From positions 579,360 through 643,359 of the forward strand of contig NW_006763300.1 in assembly GCF_000218685.1 (NCBI RefSeq): a DNA stretch of 64,000 nucleotides, written 5' to 3'. Shown piece after piece: positions 46,140 through 57,426 of this stretch. Source of the stretch: Serpula lacrymans var. lacrymans S7.9. Its lineage: Eukaryota > Basidiomycota > Agaricomycetes > Boletales > Serpulaceae. The position numbers and the translations under genes were made by a program. Under the pieces are notes generated by a model that ran no database searches, was not told the origin of the DNA, and was given only the letters and a program-made list of their open reading frames with translations. The number at the start of each line of letters is the position of its first letter. Position 1 is the first letter of the stretch.

Positions 46140-47654
46140 TTACCGTTTACCTCGTATCCGTACTTTTTTAGGTGGTGGCATCTCCGACCGATCTTCTTCA
46201 CTATCGCTGCCGCCGTCGCTTGCTTCTTCATCACTTTCTTCCCCTTCGCTGATTTCTTCGTTATCATCCCACTCACCCTCATCCTCGCCTTCGCCCTCAC
46301 CTTCATCGACTTCTTCTCCCTCATCTGACATTTCGGGCTCGTCTTCGTCGTCTTCCTTCGAAGCAGAATCTTTCCCTTGTAACTCCTTCTTCCGTTTGAC
46401 ATTACGCTCCTGCTCCTCTCTACGCTCCTTCCTCAGCTTTTCTTTGGCGGCATGTGCCGTCTTCAGTGCAGTGACTTCTGCTTTTGATTTTTTGACTGGT
46501 GTGCAAAGTTAAATTTGAAGATGAGTATAGGAAGATAAAATTGAAGCGTACCAAATTCATGATACATAACAGCTCCTTCTTTACCAGGTACACCTTCCGT
46601 GATTTTGATCAACCTCAACTCCATTCGAGGGCCAATCTCATCCAACTTCACTGCTCTTTTTTGTCCCTTCCTATTATTCCTACCAACATAATCGTCCACC
46701 AGCGATACCGCATCACCTTCATCCCCACCAATACTAGACGCCGACGACGCTGCAGACTCATAGCCACCTTCATCATCAGGCCCTGCTTCCCCCTTCTGTC
46801 TGAGCAAGAAATCTGCAACATCTTTCTCGCTCCCGAGGTTCAACATTTTTGCACTGGAGGTACTTGATACGCTTTTCTTCGCGCCCTCAAGGACGCGTCT
46901 CACCCGCTTGGAAACACCGTATGGTTTTACAGTGATGACAAAATGCCGAAAGTCGATTGTACCCTTGTCAGCATTATACGCGATTAGTACGATGCGCCGT
47001 GCGGATGAGAGTGTCATTGATTGTGGAGAAAGCGGTGGGAAAAGGGACTGGAATGATTTCATGAGGAGCGGGAGATGGTGAGGGGTTGTGGGTGATGGAG
47101 GTGGGAACGAGGCTAATACGAGCTATACATGTAATCATACCACATGTCAATACTTCAATACGAGCGTAGATGGAAAAGAAAAACGGACCAGAGGTGGTGA
47201 TAGATACTCCATTCCCATACTGCGAGCCCTTCGCATTGTTTTTGAGACATCCTTCATCAGGCTGTATCTCTCTACTCGAAAGCTAAGGGTTGGACCAGCA
47301 GACAGACGGACCATCCTCAGGGATGGAGCAAGCGGTGTCAAAGTGAAAGCCAGAAGATGGGTCACATGAAGAGCTGGTGCGAGGGTCAGATAATCTTTCA
47401 GTTTATTCCTATTTCGTTCCTACACCAGCCTTTAATATTAATCATCATAAGACGAAGGATAGAAAGCATACCTTCAGACGACTGGCAGTGTTAGGTTCCA
47501 TGACTTTCCGCATGTCCCTCACGAGCTGTGTTAAAGACGAGCCCACTTGTCCATGCTTTATGATGAAGGATTTTGGGACGCCATCCTGAGTTTTTTGTGC
47601 CGCTGCAGCTCCTGCACCTTTGAGATGCGTCCTGTTTTTGCGCCTGCGAGCCAT
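46140..47654 (-). CDS. SSF1: Ribosome biogenesis protein SSF1 / Peter Pan (Brix domain)
   Basis: Nucleolar assembly factor for the 60S subunit, acting in 27S pre-rRNA processing. The start at 47654 (MARRRKNRTHLKG) leads to VPKSFIIKHGQVGSSLTQLV and RDMRKVMEPNTASRLK, near-signature SSF/PPAN text. The Brix core continues MTHLLAFTLTPLAPSLRMVR, GPTLSFRVERYSLMKDV, SARRIVLIAYNADKGTIDFR and HFVITVKPYGVSKRVRRVLE, then IGPRMELRLIKITEGVPGKE (the sigma70-like motif). A Ser/Gly/Asp-rich insert precedes it. The C-terminal tail is highly acidic, then basic (KKVRIRGKR), as in yeast Ssf1. Introns occur in the N-terminal half and near 46500-46550. Confidence 0.92.
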
Positions 47655-47775
47655 GAGTATAGCTGAGACTATAGATTTTTCGGAAGGATAGTCGCGGCAG
47701 TTGCGAGCGTGGGAATTAGATAAGCGAATTGGGAGCAAGTATAACGTCTTACAGACTTCGGATACAACTGCTATA

Positions 47776-49048
47776 ATGCCTGCTGACTATGTCGTCTACC
47801 TGCCAAATGATGATCCCAGCGCTATGTGTGATTTGTGCACTGTGCCAGAGGGCGCGCGCGTAGAAGACTCGAAAGCGGAGGTTAGTTGGAGTCGTGTCGA
47901 AGATTTAAAAAACGATTAGCCCTCTCTTTTCAAGGTCAAACCTTCATCTCCTATCAGCATTTATTGCTCTGTCATGCTTACATCCTTGTGCAGTGTGGCG
48001 AGCTGTCCATGGATCCACGAAACACGCTTTTTAACCGTGCTACAGAGTGGCTTCACGAACATTCTGAGAGTGCTCTAATGCAACCTTATGCTGCACACTC
48101 CAATAGCAAGGGCATGGAAGAACGGGATGTGTTTCGTGGCTGGAGGGTGCCATGTCTCGGCCTGACTGCTGTTGGTGAGTTAGTCATGACTACATTTTCG
48201 GTCGAACCTGAGCTTGCACATTACACTAGGTTCTGATGTTGCATTCTATGCAATAGTTGCTCTTGACCACCAATACCGGGTTGTCCCTCTCACTTCGACT
48301 CCATCGTGCCTTCCATCTGCAAATGATGGTGACAACCGAAACGCCCTTTGTGCTGCCTTCACCGCAGCATCAGTTGTTCTAGCGTGCATAATAGGGGACA
48401 CCAGGAAGTTCCAAGAACCGCCGCCTCCCTGAGATCCCACGTGCACCTGCGCCGGTTTCCAGCTATCACCAAGCTGTGCAAGTATGGCTGCAAGTCTGAT
48501 GGCGACGTCGAGTTCCGGATTCAAAGGCGTCATCCTGACCGACGAGCCTACCGCCTGCTGCATATCGCCAAGGCGAAAGATGGGAAGGAAAATATCATCA
48601 AGTTCACACGTCAGCACTCGATAGAGCTCCATCAATTCTGTGCCAACCTGCACCATGCACCGAAACTTTTGGGTTTTGAGAGGCTTCCTGGTGGCTGGAA
48701 CACAGTTGCTATGGACTACATTTCGTCAGCTGTGCCGATCGGACCTTGATTCAGAATGCCGTGCTGAGCATAGAGGGCGTTGGGAACAGGAGTTGCGGGG
48801 GCTTGTGGAATCCTTTCATGCCCAAGGCTTTGTACACGGAGACCTCCGTGACCCAAATATGATTTGCGACGATCAGAATAGGTTGATGCTCATTGACTTT
48901 GATTGGGCTGGCAATGTTGGTGAGGTGTCCTACCCCACCGCTGAGCTCAATCCAGAACTCACCAAAGGTCGAAATGCCACCGAGCCTGATGATCACCAAA
49001 GACGACGATAATCGGGTCTTGCAGATCACTTTGGACAAGCTCCACTGA
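47776..49048 (+). pseudogene. Kinase-like gene with several frame breaks
   Basis: Segments in shifting plus frames add up to one agaric-type kinase-like protein. It begins MPADYVVYLPNDDPSAMCDL and SWSRVEDLKN (47776-47913). After a shift at the A-run near 47908-47913 it continues ALSFQGQTFISYQHLLLCHA to CLGLTAVG. A plausible GT-AG intron joins SDVAFYAIVALDHQYRVVPL. A stop follows EPPPP near 48430. Then VEFRIQRRHPDRRAYRLLHI and NLHHAPKLLGFERLPGGWNT run to a stop near 48749. The next frame has GFVHGDLRDPNMICDD (HGD catalytic loop) and LMLIDFDWAG (DFD in place of DFG). A final shift near 48995 gives ITKDDDNRVLQITLDKLH, ending at 49048. At least four disruptions, so it is called a pseudogene; sequencing error at some runs cannot be excluded. 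Confidence 0.65.
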
Positions 49049-49832
49049 CTGTGGTCAGTGGTTTACTTTAATCAAGCATCATTCATGACCTTTATGGTGA
49101 AATTTAATTTTAAAGAACAGCATTATCTTTAATTCTAAAAAATAACTTGTGACAATCCCCAATAATTATTCTTCAGTGAATTCTACTTATCCTCATAGGA
49201 CTGCGTATGAAATTATAAAAATCCACTTTCCCCAAGTGACGCTTGTGTTTTGAGCCTGTGAGAGGTCATCCTCAACTCATGTCCCGCTACTATCAACAGC
49301 TGTCCAGCATAGTGCCGGAAAGGATAACTGAATACAATGTGTCATTACACACCCAAATCCAAAAAGTGCATAACCAAAACACCGAATGGGGTACACAAAA
49401 GGAATCGGTATGCAAGAAATATTAGGGGAGTTGAAGACAGCATAGAAGACAAAAAAAAAAAAAGTATCGAGATAATAAATATCAAGGCAGCAAAGCCCTG
49501 CAGTCAAGTTATACACGAGTAAAGAGGTCAAGGGATACACTTCAGATTTATAGACCAAGGAATATGAGTTACCGGAGAGAGAGAGAAGTCCCTAAAGAGA
49601 GATAGAGAGAGAAAGAGAAAGAGAGTATGGAACACAGAAGATCAAAAGGAAGGTATGCTGACAAGAGGGACAGTCAAGCGAGATGCCGATCGCTCTTCAT
49701 ACACCTGCCTATCGTCCCTCTGTCGAGTGGTAAGGAAACAGTTGACGGAGCTGTGAACAAGCTGTATTATTGATATAGTTTTGACCGAGTATTCTTTTCA
49801 GGCCATAGGATAAATAACGCGAACTAGGCGAA
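49049..49832. other. AT-rich and purine-rich intergenic stretch
   Basis: About 780 bp with no gene. 49080-49230 is AT-rich, a run of 13 A occurs near 49451-49463, and a GA tract lies at 49574-49625. It is the 3' flank of both the kinase pseudogene and PKA. Confidence 0.6.
49574..49625. repeat. GA-rich purine tract downstream of PKA
   Basis: An imperfect run of GAGAGA, GATAGAGAGAG and GAAAGAGAAAGAGAG units, nearly all purine on the plus strand (pyrimidine on the sense strand of the PKA gene), about 210 bp past its stop codon. Confidence 0.7.
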
Positions 49833-51330
49833 TTAAAATTCAAGAAATTGGTATGCAGTGGGATCGAATCTTTCATGGACAGGTGGCGGTCTTTCTTCCC
49901 TGACAAGTCCAGGCATTTCTTCCATAGGTGGGATGGGAAGGTGTAAGAAATGCCGGGTATCGTCCAAAGAAGCGGTGTGAGGGATGATCGGCGCCTGCGA
50001 GAAATATGTCGTCAAGCACAGAAATAGACATGTGCGCGGATTAGGGTTACTTACCTTGATTTCACGGCGTTCCAGGGCATCCCAATCGACACCTCTAAAC
50101 CATGGGTGATCAAGAATATCCTGAGGACCGCCGATCATGTTGCCGAGGCGCTTGCTACGATCAGGGTGCAAAAATGCTTTGATAAAGTCTTTCGACATCC
50201 GGTCCATGGTTTTGGGCCAGTGTACTTGTCCCCTCAAAATCTTTTCATAGATGCCATAGGCAGTCTCATCAAAGAAGGGTGGATATCCGACCAACATTTC
50301 ATAGCACAAAATGCCACAGGCCCACCAATCTGCTGCCTTTCCATGGCCATCAGATTGGATGATTTCGGGAGCAAGGTATTCAGGTGTTCCACAGAGGGTC
50401 CAAGTACGGTCGTCTACTATTTTTGCGAAACCGAAATCGGTAAGACGAAGGTATCCACGAGAATCCAAAAGAAGGTTCTCTGGTTTGAGGTCACGGTAGA
50501 TGATGTTGTAGGAGTGTAGATGTTTCAAGGCGAGAATGATCGTGGCAAGGTAGAAACGAGTGACGTCAGGAGTGAAGCGCTGGGCCCGACGGAGGTGAGT
50601 AAAAAGTTCACCGCCAGGGACATACGACAACAGCATATAGATGTTCAAGCTATCTTGGAAAGTAGCAAAAAGGTCGACAACGAAAGGATGGCGGACACGC
50701 GAAAGAATGTAGCGTTCAGCGTTTACATGTTCGACTTGTCTCAGGCGGACTAATTCCGTTTTCCGTAAGACTTTCATCGCGAAAATATTCTGGGAACCAG
50801 GAGTCGCTGTTTTCATGCGAACGAGAAGAACTCGGGCAAACGTTCCAGTCCCTAGATAGAACATATATTATGAATACTAAATATGAGAGGAGACGCATCT
50901 CAAACAAACCTAAAGTTCCCTTGACTTCGAAATCTGTCAGCTTTAATAAGCCAGTCTTCTCTACATGAACCTTTTCGTCTTCTAAGACCCTCATCGGCCT
51001 CTGAGCCGGTGACAAGCGGGGGGGTTCTTCCATCGGAGTATCAGGCTCCTGCCAAGTCTGTGAGGTGGGCGAGTGGCCGATTGTACGCCGAGAGAACTCG
51101 ATATCCAAAGCGCTATTGGTAGTGCTAATGCGGGCGTCGCGGTCGCGCATCATGGCATCTTCCACACCATCTTCGCTGTGCCCCGGTGATATGGGAGGAG
51201 TCATAGGACCTTCCGACATCATGACTTCAGAATCACGCCTGTATGGTGCGTGACAAAGGTTGCTGAGGATTGACTGTGAAGCCGAGGGTAAAGAGGTAGA
51301 TCGCGGATTCTTCATTGCAAGGTGGTCCAT
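49833..51330 (-). CDS. cAMP-dependent protein kinase catalytic subunit (AGC kinase)
   Basis: Ser/Thr kinase released by cAMP, controlling growth, nutrient response and development. The start at 51330 (MDHLAMKNPRSTSLPSASQ) is preferred; an in-frame upstream codon near 51405 is less likely. An N-terminal extension of about 130 residues holds SEGPMTPPISPGHSEDG. The kinase domain has FEVKGTLG spliced to TGTFARVLLVR (Gly loop), FAMKVL (Lys), YRDLKPENLLLD, LTDFGFAKIV and WTLCGTPEYLAPEI, with the activation-loop Thr. It also has DWWACGILCYEMLVGYPPFF. The last exon gives AYQFLEF, the FxxF hydrophobic C-terminus of PKA rather than the longer Sch9/Ypk tail. Two introns: near 50860-50915 and just after ERREIK. 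Confidence 0.93.
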
Positions 51331-51930
51331 GATGGAGTCGAGTTGCGAACACGATGCACTGAAACTGCCTGGGACAATTGTTGACGGTCGGGGGCAATAA
51401 AGCAAGGAGTCGATTTGTCAAGCAGAGGCTGGTATATGCCAAGAGCAAGAAATGAGGTTGAGAAGAGAGGTGTGTAAGTCGGATTGTGCGGTGTGAATAT
51501 GAGTGAAGATTAAGACTTTTGAGTGAGCCCAAAAATTATGGTAAAGGCGAAGGAGAGCGTCAGACTAAAGTATGACAAGTCACTTGTCAGTCACATGAGC
51601 GGGATCAGGAAGACGAAATGAAACAAACAAAAGAAACAGTTTTGATGAAGGATGTGGGAGTGGGCCAGCGTTTGGAAAGACGACTCCCACAGGGTGACAG
51701 GTTGGTTTGTGAAGAAAGCTGTAACCACTGAAGGTACTAACTGGCAACTTCTTCTGGCGAACGTCAAGAGAGGTGACAACCGAGCTCACGTGGAAACTGC
51801 ACGTGATAGAATGGGAACGATTATCTTATCAGATAGCTGCTATTTGCATGGCAGAGAGGCAGAGAGTGATATCTCCGTCACGCCGTGACACGCCCTTCTC
51901 TTCTCACCGCGCCTTCCCTTGCCACCCCCA
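51331..51930. promoter_or_regulatory. 600-bp divergent region, PKA / TFB3
   Basis: Upstream regions of two outward-facing genes. No gene within it and no clear TATA box. Confidence 0.5.
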
Positions 51931-53310
51931 ATGGCAAACCGTCCAAACGTCGGCGGATGGCTCAAAGGAAAGACAGTCAGGAAAGGTGGCATCATCGCCT
52001 CCAACACCCATACTCGCTCCAACACACCCCAAATACAGAGCACATCCACCACCATATTCGGCGGAGGGGTAAAGGATGCTTCAGGACGGACTTCAGAGTA
52101 CTTCGTGAGTAAACATGGCCTCGCCATTCATTTCCACCGATCCAATAATACGCAACAGTCCATGGACGATCAATGTCCTGTGTGTAAATCGGACCGATAC
52201 CTCAATCCAAAGCTTCGACTACTCGTCAGCTCATGTTACCATAAAATGTGAGCATAGCACATTTCTGCCATCTCTGCCCTCGTGGACAACCTCTCCCTTT
52301 CTGCCATCTTCTAGGTGCGAGTCTTGCATAGATCGTCTCTTCACTCTGGGGCCAGCACCATGCCCAATTTGCTCAAAGGTGTTGCGCAAACTCGCATTTA
52401 CACCGCAAACCTTCGAGGACCTAACCGTCGAAAAAGAAGTTGCTGTTAGAAGGCGCATGGCTAAAGAGTAACCCCACCATATATTTAGCCTGTCACAGGA
52501 CTCACGGCCGAATAGATTTAACAAGAGGCGGGAAGATTTCTCAGATCTTCGTGCTTATAATGACTACCTAGAAGAAGTGGAAGATATCAGTGAGCCATCT
52601 ATTAATAGATATCACCAAACTTCGCATTCATCGCACTCCCAGCTTTCAATTTGATAAACGACATCGACATTCAACAGACTGAAGCTCGTATCGCTTTGCA
52701 CCGTGCTGAGAACGCTACCCTCATAGAGCTCAATATTCATCGTGAGGAACAATATGCTCAAGCACTTAGAGAACAGGAAGACAGCGATCGACGAGACCGA
52801 GAGCACCGTGCTCTTGAAGCAAAGCGTCTAGAGGACGAAGAGCGCGAAGAGCGCGAAAAGGGGCGTAGGGATATCATCGACCGGCTGGAAACAAGCAACA
52901 AGGACGCCGCAAAAGTGATAGCCAGGTCTCGTGCAGATGCTCTCAAAAGGACCTCGGCCCGCTCGGCGACGACGACCACCCTGCAAAGCAATTCAAAACT
53001 TCTGCGCTCTCGTGCTACTCAGAGTACAGTGATTCCTGACGTTCCCCACGTCCCACTACAAGACGACTACTATGCGTACGACGACAGATACCAGATGAGA
53101 AATTATTACGACGATCCACTCAGTGAAGCCGTGCGGAAAGACCGCGAAGGCATCATGAGAGGAGGGGGTTACCGAGTAGAGGAGGCTTGGGACAGAGCGT
53201 TACGTTGTGCAGTCGCAGGATTAGATATTCCGCCTTTGACCGGTCTCGACTCCCTGGATAATGAGGGGTTTCCTGGCCATCAAGCTGACGTTGTCGTGGC
53301 TTCAGCCTGA
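51931..53310 (+). CDS. TFB3: TFIIH / CDK-activating kinase assembly factor MAT1 (Tfb3)
   Basis: Bridges the CAK kinase module to core TFIIH and activates the kinase. The start at 51931 (MANRPNVGGWLKGKTVRKG) is the first ATG; a later Met (SMDDQ) in exon 2 is less likely because the leader is in frame. The RING finger is CPVCKSDRYLNPKLRLLVSS, then CYHKMCESCIDRLFTLGPAP and CPICSKVLRKLAF, a C3HC4 pattern split by an intron inside HKM/CESC. TPQTFEDLTVEKEVAVRRRM follows, then FNKRREDFSDLRAYNDYLEE and INDIDIQQTEARIALHRAEN. A long charged coiled coil comes next. The C-terminus is GGGYRVEEAWDRALRCAVAG and ends VVVASA. Confidence 0.94.
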
Positions 53311-53540
53311 CACCCTACAATGTCATACGCAAGTAGTCAACGCAGTCTTCACACTTGTGACTGATCAGAGTGCCGTCACGGTAAAATTTCTAAAAGTACA
53401 TGTACCAAGTTTTTGTATGCACTTCATGAATTCAATCGTAGTTAAGTTCAAACATGGACGTGCCTGGACGTGTCTGATGAGGTTGTCTGGGAACACTTTT
53501 ATAACAGTAAAAAGCCCATACAATACAGCGGGATAAACTA

Positions 53541-54791
53541 CTATCCTGATGACTCTGCACCGGCACGGGTGGACATGGCGGCCTGACCAGCCGCAGTCGC
53601 CGCCAGCCTTGAGCGCTTTCTCTCCGCCTCTGCAATAATAGATAAAATCAGGATGCTACACAGCAGAGATACATCATTAATCTCACCTGCTTCCTTTTCG
53701 TGTTCAATTTCAGTTACGATTCTCTCAATTTCCTCTAGTTCAAGACTCTGTTGGAAATGTAAGCGACTTGTTTATCAGAGTTTGAAAGCGTACGTCCTTA
53801 CCGAGACTTTGCCGTATTCTTCCATTACACTGATCTCAATATTCTTCGCTCCAGTTTGTACAACTTCCAGTAAACTCTTGATGGTTAATTTGATGCTGTC
53901 CTCGCGCGTCATATCATCTTTGTGGTTCTTCTCAAGGAACTCGCGAACTGTTTTAGATGACCGGCCTATAGCATTAGCCTAAACGAACCGTGGTTAACCA
54001 CCACGAGCTTCCTGAAGGGAGAACCCGAACGAACCTTCCATGCACTGTAGATACCGCTTGGCTCGGTTTGGTATAGTCTTGGTCGTGCATCATGAGGATC
54101 AAAGCCAACGATCAAAGTAGAAATACCAAATGGACGGACACCACCCGATTGAGTATATCGCTAGCACGACACCAGTCAGATATTGATAGACGTCATACGC
54201 AAACTAGACAGACCTGCTGAATACCAGCAATATGTCTTGTGATATATTCGACAGTCACTGGGTCCTCTACAGTCAAGCGGTGGCTCTGGCATTCTATTCG
54301 TGCTTTGTCGATAAGGACTCGGCCATCGGCGGTGAGGCCTATATGATCGGTGAAATGAGGGAAGAAGATGCATGCTGATGGTATTATGCACATACCGGCA
54401 AAAGCAAGGCAGACATGATCGTCCAGCATGACGACTTTACGAACGGTACGAGGGTCTTGTAGTTGGAGCACCGATTTCTTCTCAACACCAAGGACTACTA
54501 CATTCTTGCCACGAACTCCAACCTGGGATTCAGCACATATGGGTGTCTGTATATATGAGGTATGGCATCACTCACCGCGCATGTACCCTTCCGTACAGCT
54601 TCTAGGGCATACTCAACCTATATCGTCAAATGGGTCAGATCTTGCAGCATGCTTGCGATAATTGACGCGACGGACCTGGAATAAGTGACCATCTGGCGAG
54701 AATACAGTCAGTGCTGGAGAGGATGGGGGTCAGTGGGGATCTTGGCTTCATGATTCGACAATATGTTACCGCGATCGTAAGACCTCGACAT
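53541..54791 (-). CDS. PRE6: 20S proteasome subunit alpha-4 (Pre6 / PSMA7)
   Basis: One of seven alpha-ring subunits of the 20S core; alpha subunits gate substrate entry and are non-catalytic. Exon 1 (start 54791) codes MSRSYDR and splices to [13 protein letters not shown], the N-terminal gate motif. Next exons read [110 protein letters not shown] and [20 protein letters not shown]. The tail is [20 protein letters not shown], ending AESSG. About eight short introns. [21 protein letters not shown] text is specific to alpha-4. Confidence 0.95.
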
Positions 54792-55071
54792 CCTTGTTTG
54801 GTTTGGGGTGAAAGAAAGGAGCAAGTGCTGTACGGTAAACTGTAGTACCAAGTATACCTGGAACGCGCGTCGAGGGCTGGCGAATGCATGATTATGTAAC
54901 GCATGCCATATGTGGTAGCACGAGCTGCTGTGTTACACTTGCTCCTAAGTTCTAACTGTGAACGGCATACTTAGCTATACTTGAAGTGGCAACACCTGTG
55001 TATACGGAGCACCGTTATATTATCATTTCCGGTTCTTGCCAATACCGCTCAATACCGGTTTCAAGACCTCA
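54792..55071. promoter_or_regulatory. Shared 280-bp divergent promoter, PRE6 / C78 peptidase
   Basis: Region between outward-facing start codons. I found no exact proteasome control element (GGTGGCAAA). The close inverse text TTGCCAATACC occurs at 55035-55045, not a match. Confidence 0.45.
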
Positions 55072-57046
55072 ATGAGCCCAAGGGGTGGTCACGACGATGG
55101 TTCTGACGACGTACAGATACTATACGAGACTCATGCTCAACCATCGTAAGATTTGTGGTGAATTTACTCTATGTCATATGCTGGATTGATGCGTGATTGA
55201 CCCAGGGAGCCTTTTATGTGTCAGCTTTGTCGTCAAGACCTCACAAGCTTCACCGCCGAGCAAAGGGAAACGCACTATTTCGAGAAACATAAGATGGAGT
55301 CTGACAGTATGTGATATACCAGTTGTTGAACTTGAACCCACCTCTTATGCAGCATGACATGCCTTAGAGCCAGCTAGCTATCATGCGAAGCCGGTCCGAC
55401 CACGGAACAAGCTGACGTTCTCTACTAGTATCCTCAAACCTGTAAAACAAAAATATAAGGAGTTGCTCAAGGATACAGAGGAGGATATGTTCTGGTATCC
55501 TTCGCAGTCACAAGATCCACCTCCTAACTTTAGCCCTGGTAAGGCTTTCGATGTCAATGCAATTGTCCACGAGTTGAATGTTATCAGGTCTGATTACGGT
55601 ACTCAAACATGCGCTGAAGAGGTTACATCAGAAAGGAACGACACGACGAGCAGTGCTGTGTTACGAACGGACTGTACATGTTGGTCGAGAATCATTCGAT
55701 GCAGGTTGGGGTTGTGGGTGAGTATCATCCATATTAATATTGTCTGTGTTGGTGACGCATTTCCTCGATTTATACCAGTTATCGCAATTTCCTCATGGCA
55801 TGCACCGCGCTCATGGACCAACAGAAGCAGACACTCTACTCTTCCCTTCTAGAGGAACCAATATCGCCAGGTGTACGAAATCTGCAGCTTTGGATTGAAG
55901 GAGCATGGCAAGCAGGTAAATTCGAAAGCAAGCAATATATTATGGACCTTCCTACTAACCATGAGGCTTACCAGGTTATGACAGAGCTGGAGCCAAGGAT
56001 TTAAAGCATAATCTTTGTGGTACGAAAAAGTTCATCGGAACAGCGGGTCAGTCGCTGGACACCATCGGCGCATATTCTTTGCCTTACTTACACCATCCAG
56101 AGCTTTACGTCGCGTTCACGTGTCGTGGTATACCGTACGACATCTAATAATCTTTTAGATGTGTCTCATCTGTCATATAGGTCGCAGCTAGTTGATTTTG
56201 ATTTAAGGAAGTCACCTCGCGGTACGTATTTATTTTACTCTTTTATTGAAGCAGACTGATCAGATACGTAGGTGTCGACGCGCTAACAAACTGGGTTGTG
56301 GAATACTTCTCGCCGCAGAGCCAAAGGAAATCTAACACTGTGGATGATATTTTACGAGGAGCATCACCAGTAATTGCGACTGATCGCATGCCCTTGATTC
56401 TGCAACACGATGGCCACTCACGAACAATAGTTGGTTATGAACTAACAAAGAATGGCACCGTCAACCTGCTTATATTTGATCCCTCTCTGTAAACAACGTC
56501 CTTGATCGCCTAATATACATCACTGACTACTTTTGGAACTACAGTCTACCTAAAAAGACGCTACGCAAAACCGGCATTTCTGCGCTTACGCCTCATCGCT
56601 CTGCATTTTCTGCTCAACAATCGAACTCAGTAGCATCGTCATGCATTAACTTGCTCCCACTGTCTAAACGCAATATAAGCAAGCAGAAGCGCAAGGCCTC
56701 ACCGCCTTTTGAAGGCAACAAGGCCAAACGTTTGCGCTCGACGCCTGATGGTGATGACGATGTTATCATAATTGACGAAGACATTTCGCAAGAAAATGCG
56801 GGTACTAGCGCTACAGGGTCGTCACACAGCGAGCTCGAACTGGATCCACAAGATGTCGTCAAATTCTTCAGGGTGAATAACTCTAGACTCGGGTGAGCTG
56901 ACTCGAGCTTTTCGAGGTTTAAAATATCTGATGTGTTTTAAAGAAAAAAGGACCAGTACCAAATTCTTTATTTCCCTATGGAGGATCCCTGGGATGAGAA
57001 GGAGCGGTCGTCAAGGAAGGAAGTGACGAGTACGAAAGTATGTTAA
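55072..57046 (+). CDS. C78 cysteine peptidase, ZUFSP/Mug105-like deubiquitinase with N-terminal zinc finger
   Basis: C78 enzymes cleave ubiquitin (ZUFSP, fission yeast Mug105) or UFM1 (UfSP). The start at 55072 (MSPRGGHDDGSDDVQILYET) is followed by a C2H2 finger, CQLCRQDLTSF then HYFEKH. The catalytic Cys sits in FDAGWGCGYRNFLMACTALM, formed by splicing at GWGCG/YRN. Downstream exons read RNLQLWIEGAWQAG, AGAKDLKHNLCGTKKFIGTA, ELYVAFTCRGI and LVDFDLRKSPRGVDALTNWV. The His and Asp lie in PLILQHDGHSRTIVGYEL and LLIFDPSL. The C-terminal 150 residues are basic (KRNISKQKRKASP) with an acidic DDDVIIIDEDISQE. It ends KEVTSTKVC. Fungi generally lack UFM1, so deubiquitination is more likely than UFM1 processing. 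About ten introns. Confidence 0.87.
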
Positions 57047-57426
57047 CCTTTCAGCATCCGCAGACAGAGACCCGTGATCTATATACATCTACTAATAAGT
57101 GACTAATTCATCTCGTTGCCTGCCTGTATTTTCTTGGTGTCAATTTGTTCTTCATACATATACTATAGCTACAATTATGATTATGATGCAATGGGCAAAA
57201 TTGTGATTCTCACGTTCTGCAGAAAGCTTGAGTTGCCACGTAAAGGGTGACGTTTGTTTGGCAACGGCCTTAGAATCAAACATTGCCAATGTGACGCGAA
57301 CCAGTACTACTGCTTATGCTTTCTATACACGGTCCACGTATATCGTGACGTTTCCAATTCCTTTAATTTTGAGCCTTTCGTGTACCGATATACGATTAGA
57401 AAGTTCACGCAGGGCACCGTATTCCC
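57047..57426. other. Intergenic: C78 3' flank and GEA promoter
   Basis: 380 bp with no gene between two genes on the same strand. AT-rich near 57080-57200. Confidence 0.55.

Noticed and set aside
48246..48656. 136-codon minus-strand open frame
   Set aside because: The opposite strand carries kinase-like family text; this frame has no motif.
49833..51330. Assignment as Sch9 or Ypk kinase
   Set aside because: No C2 domain and no long AGC tail with turn motif; the protein ends in the FxxF of PKA.
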